Shown here piece by piece: positions 1-10,086 of a DNA stretch of 16,335 nucleotides. Each line of letters starts with the position of its first letter. Within the stretch, counting starts at the first letter, position 1. The notes beneath the pieces were generated by a model. That model saw nothing but the letters and a program-made list of their open reading frames with translations. It made no database searches and was not told the origin of the DNA. The position numbers and the translations under genes were made by a program. The stretch comes from Methanobacteriota archaeon (GTDB lineage: Archaea; Hydrothermarchaeota; Hydrothermarchaeia; Hydrothermarchaeales; JACQPM01), in assembly GCA_016207475.1 (NCBI GenBank), contig JACQPM010000137.1, positions 1-16,335 on the forward strand, in the 5' to 3' direction.

Positions 1-837
1 AACGTCCTGTTATACCAGATCCCAGGGGGGATGCTCTCGAACCTCGTCTCCCAGCTGAAGGAGCAGAAGGCCATGGACAAGTACGAAGAGGTCCTCCAGG
101 AGACCCCCCGGGTGAGGGCAGACCTGGGTTACCCCCCCCTGGTGACCCCCACGAGCCAGATCGTAGGGACCCAGGCAGTGATGAACGTCCTGGTGGGGGA
201 GAGGTACAAGGTAATCTCCCAGGAGGTCAAGGACTACGTGAAGGGGCTCTACGGCAGGCCCCCTGGGCAGATAAACGAGGAGTTGAAGATGAAGATCATG
301 GGAGAGGGACCCCCCATCACATGCCGCCCGGCCGATATGCTGGAGCCCCAGCTGGAGAAGCTCAAGGCCGAGGCCGAGAAGCTCGGGATCTCGAAGAAGG
401 AGGAGGACCTCATAACCTACGCCCTCTACCCCTCGGTGGCCGTCAAGTTCCTGAAGGGCGAGGTGAAGGAGGAGCCCCTCCCAGCGGCAGAGAAGACACC
501 AGGGGGAGGCATACCAACGCTCTTCAAGGTGGAGGTGGACGGGGAGCTCTACGACGTCCGGGTTGAGCCGGTAGGCGGCTTCGTGGCGGTGCGGGAAGAG
601 AAGAAGGCGGCACCGAAGGCGGTGGACGGTGGGGTATTTGCACCCATGCAGGGGGTCCTCCAGAGGCTCAAGGTCAAGGCCGGAGATAAGACGAAGAAAG
701 GCGATGTAGTCGCAGTACTGGAGGCTATGAAGATGCAGAACGATATCAACTCCCCCAGGGATGGTGTGGTGGCGGAGATCATGGTGAGCGAAGGGGCCAC
801 CGTGGCCCCTGGCACTCTCCTCATGGTCATCAAGTGA
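1..837 (+). CDS. pycB: Pyruvate carboxylase subunit B (biotin-carrying carboxyltransferase), C-terminal part
   Basis: The reading frame is open from base 1 and ends at TGA 835-837, so the 5' part of the gene lies outside the window and no start codon is assigned. The product is the carboxyltransferase subunit that moves CO2 from carboxybiotin to pyruvate to make oxaloacetate, an anaplerotic step in methanogens that works with the separate biotin carboxylase PycA. Visible parts in order are the conserved carboxylase domain (IPGGMLSNL at the start, then VTPTSQIVGTQAVMNVL), a linker rich in Glu, Pro and Gly, and a biotinyl domain starting near FAPMQG. The biotin attachment motif EAMKM puts the modified lysine at codon 730-732. 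The same architecture occurs in the oxaloacetate decarboxylase alpha subunit. PycB is preferred because the context is archaeal and no sodium-pump genes are visible, but the upstream sequence that would settle this is missing. Confidence 0.9.
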   Translation, partial: NVLLYQIPGGMLSNLVSQLKEQKAMDKYEEVLQETPRVRADLGYPPLVTPTSQIVGTQAVMNVLVGERYKVISQEVKDYVKGLYGRPPGQINEELKMKIMGEGPPITCRPADMLEPQLEKLKAEAEKLGISKKEEDLITYALYPSVAVKFLKGEVKEEPLPAAEKTPGGGIPTLFKVEVDGELYDVRVEPVGGFVAVREEKKAAPKAVDGGVFAPMQGVLQRLKVKAGDKTKKGDVVAVLEAMKMQNDINSPRDGVVAEIMVSEGATVAPGTLLMVIK

Positions 838-871
838 CGCTGGTTGGTTATTACAGGAATAGTTTCCAACG

Positions 872-886
872 TGAAATATTATAAGG
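872..886 (+). promoter_or_regulatory. Candidate rRNA operon promoter (BRE/TATA)
   Basis: The AT-rich run tgaaatattataagg sits 35 bases after the pycB stop. It reads as a purine-rich BRE-like lead followed by a TATA-like element. A start site about 25 bases downstream would fall near 905-910, giving a leader long enough to include the whole 16S processing stem. The match to the archaeal consensus (TTTATATA) is imperfect, so this is a best candidate rather than a firm call. Confidence 0.4.
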
Positions 887-1061
887 GGTATACCCAAAAA
901 TCTCACATCCAATATTGACCAAGAACGTTAGGCATCCGAGATAATAGGGCAAGTTTCGCAACCGTAAGGCGTTTGGCCCTGAGGCTGCATACGCAAGCGA
1001 GGATGGGCCATCATTCCGGGTTGCGGCACATAGTGGTGGAGACTCGAATTGAGCTCGGGTC

Positions 1062-1101
1062 TGACGTAAGTTCGATAGTGGTGAAACCTAGCTACGATGC
1101 G
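1062..1101 (+). other. 5' arm of the 16S processing stem with BHB motif
   Basis: This segment is complementary to 2630-2669 downstream of the 16S gene. The outer helix is 1062-1078 with 2653-2669 (17 pairs, several G-U). The central short helix is ggtg 1080-1083 with cacc 2645-2648. The inner helix is 1087-1101 with 2630-2644 (15 pairs, one G-U). An aaa bulge (1084-1086) lies on this strand, and a 3- to 4-base bulge (2649-2652) lies on the other. This is the bulge-helix-bulge form cut by the archaeal tRNA-splicing endonuclease when it releases pre-16S RNA. Confidence 0.88.
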
Positions 1102-1112
1102 GTAGTATATCT

Positions 1113-1146
1113 CCACGTCGAAATCTGTTCGCAGGTTTCGGCGTGG
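1113..1146 (+). other. Perfect UUCG-capped hairpin just before 16S
   Basis: Positions 1113-1127 pair fully with 1132-1146 (15 pairs, two of them G-U) around the tetraloop ttcg at 1128-1131. The stem ends three bases before the mature 16S 5' end. It is separate from the long 16S processing stem, whose 5' arm ends at 1101, so it would remain on the pre-16S RNA after the BHB cut. It may place the final 5' trimming cut or guide early folding. Confidence 0.85.
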
Positions 1147-1149
1147 AAA

Positions 1150-2622
<1,473 letters not shown>

Positions 2623-2629
2623 GTGCAAA

Positions 2630-2669
2630 CGCATCGTGGCTAGGCACCAAATCTATCGGGCTTATGTTA
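2630..2669 (+). other. 3' arm of the 16S processing stem with BHB motif
   Basis: This segment is complementary to 1062-1101. The inner helix is 2630-2644, the central helix cacc is 2645-2648, the bulge is 2649-2652, and the outer helix is 2653-2669. It starts eight bases after the mature 16S 3' end and stops 20 bases before tRNA-Ala. One irregularity is that t1079 can either pair with a2649, giving a five-pair centre and a three-base bulge, or stay unpaired, giving the canonical four-pair centre. Confidence 0.88.
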
Positions 2670-2689
2670 TCGGGCACATGTTTATATAG

Positions 2690-2762
2690 GGGCCCGTAGC
2701 TCAGTAGGAAGAGCGCCCGCTTTGCAGGCGGGATGCCCCGGGTTCAAATCCCGGCGGGTCCA
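2690..2762 (+). tRNA. tRNA-Ala (anticodon UGC)
   Basis: A full cloverleaf of 73 bases is seen. The acceptor gggcccg (2690-2696) pairs with cgggtcc (2755-2761) and carries the G3-U70 pair that marks alanine tRNAs. The D stem is gctc/gagc, the anticodon stem cccgc/gcggg has TGC at 2723-2725, and the T arm is ccggg-ttcaaat-cccgg. The discriminator base is A2762. The following bases (tgtaaatg) show that 3' CCA is not encoded and must be added after transcription. There is no intron. tRNA-Ala in the 16S-23S spacer is the usual arrangement in Euryarchaeota, so the tRNA is made with the rRNA precursor. Confidence 0.98.
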
Positions 2763-2843
2763 TGTAAATGGACCTATCATGTTCATCGGTGCAGCCTTGG
2801 AGGCTTGCCTCCCAGGTGAAGGGGCCGAGTCTGGTCATCAGAC

Positions 2844-2889
2844 GCTGAGGCCTTGCATAGGGTCGTGGAGCGCAATCTGATCCAGCGCC
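2844..2889 (+). other. 5' arm of the 23S processing stem with BHB motif
   Basis: This segment pairs with 5923-5968 beyond the 23S gene. The outer helix is 2849-2869 with 5944-5963 (about 20 pairs with one bulged base), and weaker G-U-rich pairs extend it to 2844. The central helix is gcgc 2870-2873 with gcgt 5936-5939 (four pairs). The bulge aat is at 2874-2876. The inner helix is 2877-2889 with 5923-5935 (13 pairs). The layout is the classic bulge-helix-bulge that releases pre-23S RNA in archaea. Confidence 0.87.
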
Positions 2890-2893
2890 TAAG

Positions 2894-5920
<3,027 letters not shown>

Positions 5921-5922
5921 AT

Positions 5923-5968
5923 GGTGTTGGATCAGGCGTCAGATCCGCGACCTGTGCAAGGCCTTGGT
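5923..5968 (+). other. 3' arm of the 23S processing stem with BHB motif
   Basis: This arm pairs with 2844-2889. The inner helix is 5923-5935, the central helix gcgt is 5936-5939, the opposite-strand bulge is 5940-5943, and the outer helix is 5944-5963 with weak extension to 5968. The bulge here is caga, four bases rather than the canonical three unless one base stacks or pairs differently. The cupin start codon is only 27 bases beyond the arm. Confidence 0.87.
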
Positions 5969-5969
5969 A

Positions 5970-5980
5970 TCTTATTTTCC
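5970..5980 (+). terminator. Possible T-rich terminator of the rRNA operon, or TATA-like element for the cupin gene
   Basis: The run tcttattttcc follows the 23S processing stem directly. Archaeal termination commonly uses T-rich tracts, so this could end the rRNA transcript. The same bases lie about 25 bases before the cupin ATG and could instead be a weak TATA box. The sequence alone does not decide between the two. Confidence 0.3.
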
Positions 5981-5995
5981 TCCAGAGGGGATACT

Positions 5996-6319
5996 ATGGA
6001 GACCTTCAACGTCCAGGACAGGAAACGCTACTCCAGGGCGGGCATGGTCTCCGAGATCCTCTCCAAGACCGCCCGGTCGGAGATAGCCTACATGGCCTTC
6101 GAGCCGGGCCAGGGCACCGGGAAGGGCTCGGTCCATCCAAACTCTGACCAGATTATATATGTGGTCGAGGGGGAGGTGGAGGCCGAGGTCCAGGGCGAGA
6201 AGGCGAGGGGCGGGCCAGGGACCGTGATCCTAATACCTGCAGGGGCTAGGCACGTGATCAGGAACGCTGGGAAAGGGCGTCTCCTCGTCTTATCTATCTA
6301 CGCGCCGCCGGCGTACTAG
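5996..6319 (+). CDS. Small single-domain cupin protein
   Basis: The 107-residue product is one cupin barrel of about the family minimum size. Motif 2 is clear near residues 74-90 (GPGTVILIPAGARHVIRN) with the metal-ligand His86. Motif 1 (SVHPNSDQIIYVVEGE, 45-60) is altered: against the usual H-x-H-x4-E pattern the first His is Ser45 and the Glu is Gln52, leaving His47. Metal binding, if any, would use His47, Gln52 and His86. The start chosen is ATG 5996 with the purine-rich agagggg before it; the open frame upstream runs into the 23S gene and is not used. The gene lies 27 bases beyond the 23S processing stem and its stop is three bases from the purM stop on the other strand. Cupins are too varied in function to assign a substrate. 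Confidence 0.88.
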   Translation: METFNVQDRKRYSRAGMVSEILSKTARSEIAYMAFEPGQGTGKGSVHPNSDQIIYVVEGEVEAEVQGEKARGGPGTVILIPAGARHVIRNAGKGRLLVLSIYAPPAY

Positions 6320-6322
6320 CCT

Positions 6323-7351
6323 TCAGTACCCCAGCACGAACCTCTTCCCCTTTATCCTGACACCCCTCTCCTCCACGACCCGCCCTATGGGCCTGGCCTC
6401 GGTCCCGTGCCTCCGGCAGACCCGGACCACCTTATCCACATCCCCCTCCCCGACCACCACGCAGAAGCCTACGCCCAGGTTGAAGGTCCTGTACATCTCC
6501 TTATCCGAGACCTTGCCCAGCCTCTGGATCTCCCGGAATACCGCCTGGGGCTCGGGGAGGTCGTCCAGGAGGAAGCCGTACTTAGTTATTCTATAAAGAT
6601 TGCCGAAGCCGCCCCCGGTGATGTTGGCCAGCCCCTTCACCTGGGCCTTCTTGAGGATCTCCAGGACCTCCCGCACGTATATCCGGGTGGGCGTCAGGAG
6701 CTCCTCCCCGACGCTCTTCCCGTCGAATATCTTATCTCTTATATCGTGGGCCCCCAGGAGGACCTTCCGGGCCAGGGTGAGGCCGTTGCTGTGGATCCCG
6801 GAGCTCCCCAGCCCCACCACCACGTCCCCAGGCTCTATCCGATCTCCCATGACCATCTTGCGGATATCCACGATCCCTATGATAGTACCGGCCAGGTCTA
6901 TGCCCTTGATCATCTCGGGCAGGACCGCCAGCTCCCCGCCGGAGATAGATATGCCGGCCTCCTTGGCCCCCTTCGCCAGCCCAACGCCTATCTCCCTCGC
7001 CACCTCCGGTTCGGGCTTCTCCACCGCCAGGTAGTCCACCAGGGTGAGGGGTTCAGCCCCAACGCAGATGATGTCGTTGGCGTTCATGGCCACCAGGTCG
7101 ATCCCAATGGTGTCGTACTTCCGGAGCATCTCCGCCACCAGGATCTTGGACCCGACCCCATCGGTGCTTATGGCGAGGGCCCTCCTCCCGTCCAGCCTCA
7201 CGATGCCAGAGAAGTGGCCTATCCCGGCGAGGCTCTCCCCCACCCGCCCCCTCCTCAGGCGCTCCGTCTTCCCGACGGCCCGGACGATATTCTCCACGGC
7301 CAGGGCCTTGAGATCTATATCCACCCCTGCCCTGGCGTAGGTCATGCCCAT
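6323..7351 (-). CDS. purM: Phosphoribosylformylglycinamidine cyclo-ligase (AIR synthetase)
   Basis: PurM closes the imidazole ring in purine synthesis: FGAM + ATP gives AIR + ADP + phosphate, in the cytoplasm. The 342 residues match the usual length. Conserved segments are ISTDGVGSKI (61-70), MNANDIICVGAEPL (89-102), SGGELA (137-142; the bacterial form is GGETAEMPG), GLGSSGIHSNG (180-190), ITGGGFGNL (244-252) and NLGVGF (291-296). Two in-frame ATGs exist (7349-7351 and 7343-7345). The second would begin MTYARAGVDI, which looks like typical PurM N-termini, so the true start may be two codons later. No clear ribosome binding site is seen. It follows fttA by 37 bases on the same strand and may be co-transcribed with it. 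Its 3' end faces the cupin gene with a three-base gap. Confidence 0.95.
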   Translation of the reverse strand: MGMTYARAGVDIDLKALAVENIVRAVGKTERLRRGRVGESLAGIGHFSGIVRLDGRRALAISTDGVGSKILVAEMLRKYDTIGIDLVAMNANDIICVGAEPLTLVDYLAVEKPEPEVAREIGVGLAKGAKEAGISISGGELAVLPEMIKGIDLAGTIIGIVDIRKMVMGDRIEPGDVVVGLGSSGIHSNGLTLARKVLLGAHDIRDKIFDGKSVGEELLTPTRIYVREVLEILKKAQVKGLANITGGGFGNLYRITKYGFLLDDLPEPQAVFREIQRLGKVSDKEMYRTFNLGVGFCVVVGEGDVDKVVRVCRRHGTEARPIGRVVEERGVRIKGKRFVLGY

Positions 7352-7388
7352 GGTTAAGGAATGGAGGGATGGGTATTAATCCCTTGCG

Positions 7389-9296
7389 CTACTTTACCCG
7401 GAAGGCCTCCAGGTTCTGGGGCGCCCGGGTCTCGCACCGGAAGATCTTGTAGAGGGTGGAGGCCAGCTCCGTGCACCGCTTCTCCTCCCCATGGCAGGTT
7501 ATGATCTTCTCCGGCTTCGGGTTGATCCTCTTTACGTAGTTTATCAGCTCGTTCCTGTCCGAGTGCCCGGAGAAGCCCTCCACGGTATGGACCGACATAT
7601 TCACCGGTATGGCGCGGGTCTTCCCGTCCTCGCTCATGGTGATCTCCCTCCACCCCTTCTGGATCCTCCGGCCGAGGGAGCCCTCGGACTGATAGCCGAC
7701 GAAGATTATGCTATTCCTGGCGTCGGAGGCCCAGTTCTTGAAATATTCGATGGAAGGGCCGCCCGAGAGCATGCCGGAGGTGGCCAGGACGATACAGGGC
7801 CCGCCCCCTATGACCTCCTTCCTCATGACAGACCCCGTCACCCTGTGGAAGATGGGGGAAAGGAAGGGATTGTGCCCCTTGTGGAATATCTCGTCCCTGA
7901 GGTCCCTGTTGAGGTACTCCGGGTAGGTGGTGTGGATGCCCGTGGCCTCCCAGATCATCCCGTCTAAGTACACGGGGACCGGGTTCAAGGCCTTCTGGGC
8001 AGACATGTACTCGTCCATGACGACGATCAGCTCTTGGGCCCTCCCCACGGCAAAGACCGGCATCAGTACCCGTCCGCCCCGCTCCGTAGTCGCATTGATG
8101 TGCCTGATCAGCTCCCTCTCGGAGTCGATCCTGGGGGGGAATGGTTCCCCGGAGCCATAGGTGCTCTCGATGATCAGGGTCTCGAGTCTGGGGAACTGGA
8201 AATTTGCGGCCTCGAAGAGCCTCGAGCGCTGGAACTTCAGGTCCCCCGTATAGGCCAGATTGTAGAGGCCGTCCCCTATGTGGAAGTGGGCGATAGAGGC
8301 CCCCAGTATATGCCCCGAGTTGTGGAGGGTGAGCCTTATATCAGGGGCTATGTCCGTCACCTCGCCGTACTCCAGGGGGATGACGTGCTTGAGGAGCTTC
8401 TTGATGAACTTCCGGGGGTAAGGTGGGTTCTTTCCTTCCCTCTCGACGACGTCCAGGTAGTCCCACTGGAGGAGGAACATCAGGTCCCTCGTGGGCGGGG
8501 TGCAGTAGACGGGCCCCTCGTAGCCCATGTAGAAGAGGTAAGGTACGAAGCCGCAGTGGTCGAGGTGGGCGTGGGTGACCACGACGGCGTCCAGCTCCTG
8601 GAGGTTGAACTCCGGTAGGTTGAGGCTCGGGTAGGCGTTCTCGTCGCTGGCCGCTATATTGACACCGCAGTCTATGAGGACCTTGGACTCCGGTGTGTGG
8701 AGATATAGGGCCGTGCGTCCCACTTCCCGGAAACCCCCCATGGCACTCATCCGGATCCAGTAGGTCCCACGGGCCAGGGGGGTCCTGTGGATCCTCCGCC
8801 CTATCTTCCTCAGGATCTCCTTCCTCTCGTCACTGGTCTTGAGGAGCATCGCCCTGATGCTCTTGACGATCTTGGAGGTTATGGGGGGGTCGCGTCTTAC
8901 GACGGGGGTCCAGCCTATAGACTGTTTTATATTAGCCAGGGTAGTGCCGGCCTTACCAATGACCAGCCCGGGCTTTGCGGACTCTATGATGGCCTCCCCG
9001 AAGTTGGGATCGAACTTTATATCGATGATCCCCGCCTCCTGGGGGACGATCTGCTTTATCTTCTCGATAGCACTCCCAGGTTCCATGAGGACCGAGGAGT
9101 CGGCGCGGATGACTATCCTCTTCCTTATGACCCTGGCGAGCTCCTTCACCACCTCCCCATTGGCAAGGGCGGAGGGGTTCTTGGAGTAGAGGACCACCTC
9201 AGGCCCCTCGAAATCCACCTTCGTGATGAGGGCGGTGGGGGGGATATGGTCTTTTATCGCCTTCTTTATCTCATTCAGGTTCTCTTCTACAGTCAT
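7389..9296 (-). CDS. fttA: KH/metallo-beta-lactamase/beta-CASP ribonuclease, archaeal termination factor FttA (aCPSF1)
   Basis: This is the archaeal CPSF73-like nuclease that cleaves nascent RNA and ends transcription. The 635 residues show the complete family layout. An N-terminal KH-type region carries the GxxG loop VIGKAGTT (112-119). The metallo-beta-lactamase core has HAHLDH (242-247), NSGH with His329 and YTGD with Asp352. The beta-CASP part has motif A Glu377 (IIESTYG), PVFAVGRAQE (413-422), motif B His579 (GFSGHSD) and motif C His602 (TCHGEE). All catalytic zinc ligands appear intact. The gene sits between psmB upstream and purM downstream on the same strand; adjacency to psmB is, from memory, also found in Methanocaldococcus. 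AT-rich DNA just upstream may be its own promoter. Length and motifs leave little room for another identity. Confidence 0.97.
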   Translation of the reverse strand: MTVEENLNEIKKAIKDHIPPTALITKVDFEGPEVVLYSKNPSALANGEVVKELARVIRKRIVIRADSSVLMEPGSAIEKIKQIVPQEAGIIDIKFDPNFGEAIIESAKPGLVIGKAGTTLANIKQSIGWTPVVRRDPPITSKIVKSIRAMLLKTSDERKEILRKIGRRIHRTPLARGTYWIRMSAMGGFREVGRTALYLHTPESKVLIDCGVNIAASDENAYPSLNLPEFNLQELDAVVVTHAHLDHCGFVPYLFYMGYEGPVYCTPPTRDLMFLLQWDYLDVVEREGKNPPYPRKFIKKLLKHVIPLEYGEVTDIAPDIRLTLHNSGHILGASIAHFHIGDGLYNLAYTGDLKFQRSRLFEAANFQFPRLETLIIESTYGSGEPFPPRIDSERELIRHINATTERGGRVLMPVFAVGRAQELIVVMDEYMSAQKALNPVPVYLDGMIWEATGIHTTYPEYLNRDLRDEIFHKGHNPFLSPIFHRVTGSVMRKEVIGGGPCIVLATSGMLSGGPSIEYFKNWASDARNSIIFVGYQSEGSLGRRIQKGWREITMSEDGKTRAIPVNMSVHTVEGFSGHSDRNELINYVKRINPKPEKIITCHGEEKRCTELASTLYKIFRCETRAPQNLEAFRVK

Positions 9297-9314
9297 GCTG
9301 CACCCAGAAAGGCC

Positions 9315-9331
9315 TATTTTTATCTTAATAA
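9315..9331 (-). promoter_or_regulatory. Candidate fttA promoter
   Basis: Read on the minus strand, ttattaagataaaaata lies 19-35 bases before the fttA ATG, in the 68-base gap after psmB. A TATA element at 9324-9331 would put the start site near 9303, almost on the start codon, so the message would be nearly leaderless. That agrees with the lack of a good GGAGG site. T-rich tracts in the same gap could also serve to end the psmB transcript. Confidence 0.35.
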
Positions 9332-9364
9332 CGGCTTTTTATGGCCCTTCCGGCTAGAAAAGTC

Positions 9365-10003
9365 CTAGAGGGACTTCAATATCTTCTCAACTTCCTCAGG
9401 AGAGAGCTTCTTCATACCCTCCTGGGTTATCTTGATGATATCAATACCGTTGCCTGTCATGGCGTCCCTCTCCAGGGCGGATCTGATGGCCCTGACCCCG
9501 ACCTTCACGCCCTTCTCTACGGGCATATCCTCCTTGTAGCTGTCTTCCAGGACGCCGTAGGCCACGGGGGAGCCGGAGCCTGTGGAGACAATCTTGTCCT
9601 CTATGGCGCTCCCCAACGGGTCTATAGAGTAGAGCCTGGGTCCGTTCTTGTCCACGCCGCCCAGGATGAGCTGGACGATCATGGGGTAGAACCTGGAGGA
9701 GAAGAGGACATTTCCTGCCAGGGTAGCGGCAGCTTCCACGCTCATCTCCTCCCCCCGCCTCATCCTGTACAGCTTTGCCTCGGCCTGGAGGAGCCGTATG
9801 AGGGTCTGGGCGTCGGCCACGGCCCCTGCCACGGTGGCACCTATGTGCTTGTCTATGGTGAAGCTCTTCTGGACGATCTTGTGGGCCACCAGGGTCCCCA
9901 TGGTAGCCCTCTTGTCGGAGAGGAGGACCACTCCGTCCTTGCATACGAGACCTACGGTGGTCGTTCCCTTCATGTATTCCTTCGCCTTCTCTATGGCCTC
10001 CAT
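9365..10003 (-). CDS. psmB: 20S proteasome beta subunit (catalytic)
   Basis: This is the catalytic subunit of the archaeal 20S proteasome, an N-terminal threonine hydrolase. The 212-residue precursor has a 13-residue propeptide (MEAIEKAKEYMKG) followed by TTTVGLV. Autocleavage after Gly13 frees Thr14 as the catalytic Thr1. Mature-numbering Asp17 (Asp30) and Lys33 (Lys46) are in place, as are GAVADAQ (60-66) and the STGSGSP segment (140-146). The start is fixed by a strong GGAGGATCG ribosome binding site at 10007-10015. A TATA box at 10064-10071 gives the gene its own promoter, although an aminotransferase-like gene lies upstream on the same strand. No alpha-subunit gene is present in the window. 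Downstream, fttA follows after 68 bases. Confidence 0.97.
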   Translation of the reverse strand: MEAIEKAKEYMKGTTTVGLVCKDGVVLLSDKRATMGTLVAHKIVQKSFTIDKHIGATVAGAVADAQTLIRLLQAEAKLYRMRRGEEMSVEAAATLAGNVLFSSRFYPMIVQLILGGVDKNGPRLYSIDPLGSAIEDKIVSTGSGSPVAYGVLEDSYKEDMPVEKGVKVGVRAIRSALERDAMTGNGIDIIKITQEGMKKLSPEEVEKILKSL

Positions 10004-10006
10004 CCT

Positions 10007-10015
10007 CGATCCTCC
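10007..10015 (-). promoter_or_regulatory. Shine-Dalgarno site of psmB
   Basis: On the minus strand the bases ggaggatcg precede the psmB ATG by three to four bases. GGAGG-ATC is complementary to the 16S tail gatcacctcc with one interruption. It supports initiation at 10003. Confidence 0.75.
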
Positions 10016-10029
10016 GCTTTAAAACAAGT

Positions 10030-10041
10030 AAAACTAGTTTT
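10030..10041 (+). promoter_or_regulatory. Perfect 12-base palindrome at the predicted psmB start site
   Basis: The sequence aaaactagtttt is a perfect inverted repeat in the psmB upstream region. It lies about 25-35 bases downstream of the TATA box, where transcription should begin. A dimeric repressor bound here would block initiation. The site could also be chance AT-rich symmetry. Confidence 0.4.
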
Positions 10042-10063
10042 CAAGGTATAGTTGAGTTTCCCC

Positions 10064-10078
10064 ATATATAAGCCTTTT
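10064..10078 (-). promoter_or_regulatory. psmB promoter (BRE and TATA box)
   Basis: Read on the minus strand, aaaaggcttatatat contains a purine-rich BRE followed by the TATA box ttatatat (10071-10064). It is one of the best consensus matches among the intergenic stretches examined. The predicted start near 10040 leaves a leader of about 36 bases that includes the ribosome binding site. Confidence 0.65.
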
Positions 10079-10086
10079 CCCCAGAC

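Larger units (their letters stand above)
838..1149 (+). other. rRNA operon leader (non-coding, about 310 bases)
   Basis: No convincing gene lies between pycB and the 16S gene. The stretch holds an AT-rich candidate promoter near 872-886, then a structured leader. A nested fold is visible: cgcaacc at 957-963 pairs with ggttgcg at 1019-1025 and encloses tggccc 974-979 pairing with gggcca 1005-1010. After that come the 5' arm of the 16S processing stem (1062-1101) and a separate perfect hairpin (1113-1146). Short open frames that cross this region are not supported as genes. Confidence 0.8.

Noticed and set aside
2681..2688. Perfect tttatata TATA box directly before tRNA-Ala
   Set aside because: It ends one base before the tRNA 5' end. 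An archaeal TATA box should be about 25 bases upstream of the start site, so it would initiate inside the tRNA. It is more likely spacer AT content, though start-site mapping could check this.
6407..7357. 316-codon plus-strand frame opposite purM
   Set aside because: purM has all family motifs in the other strand. The plus-strand product is His/Pro/Leu-rich without recognisable domains.
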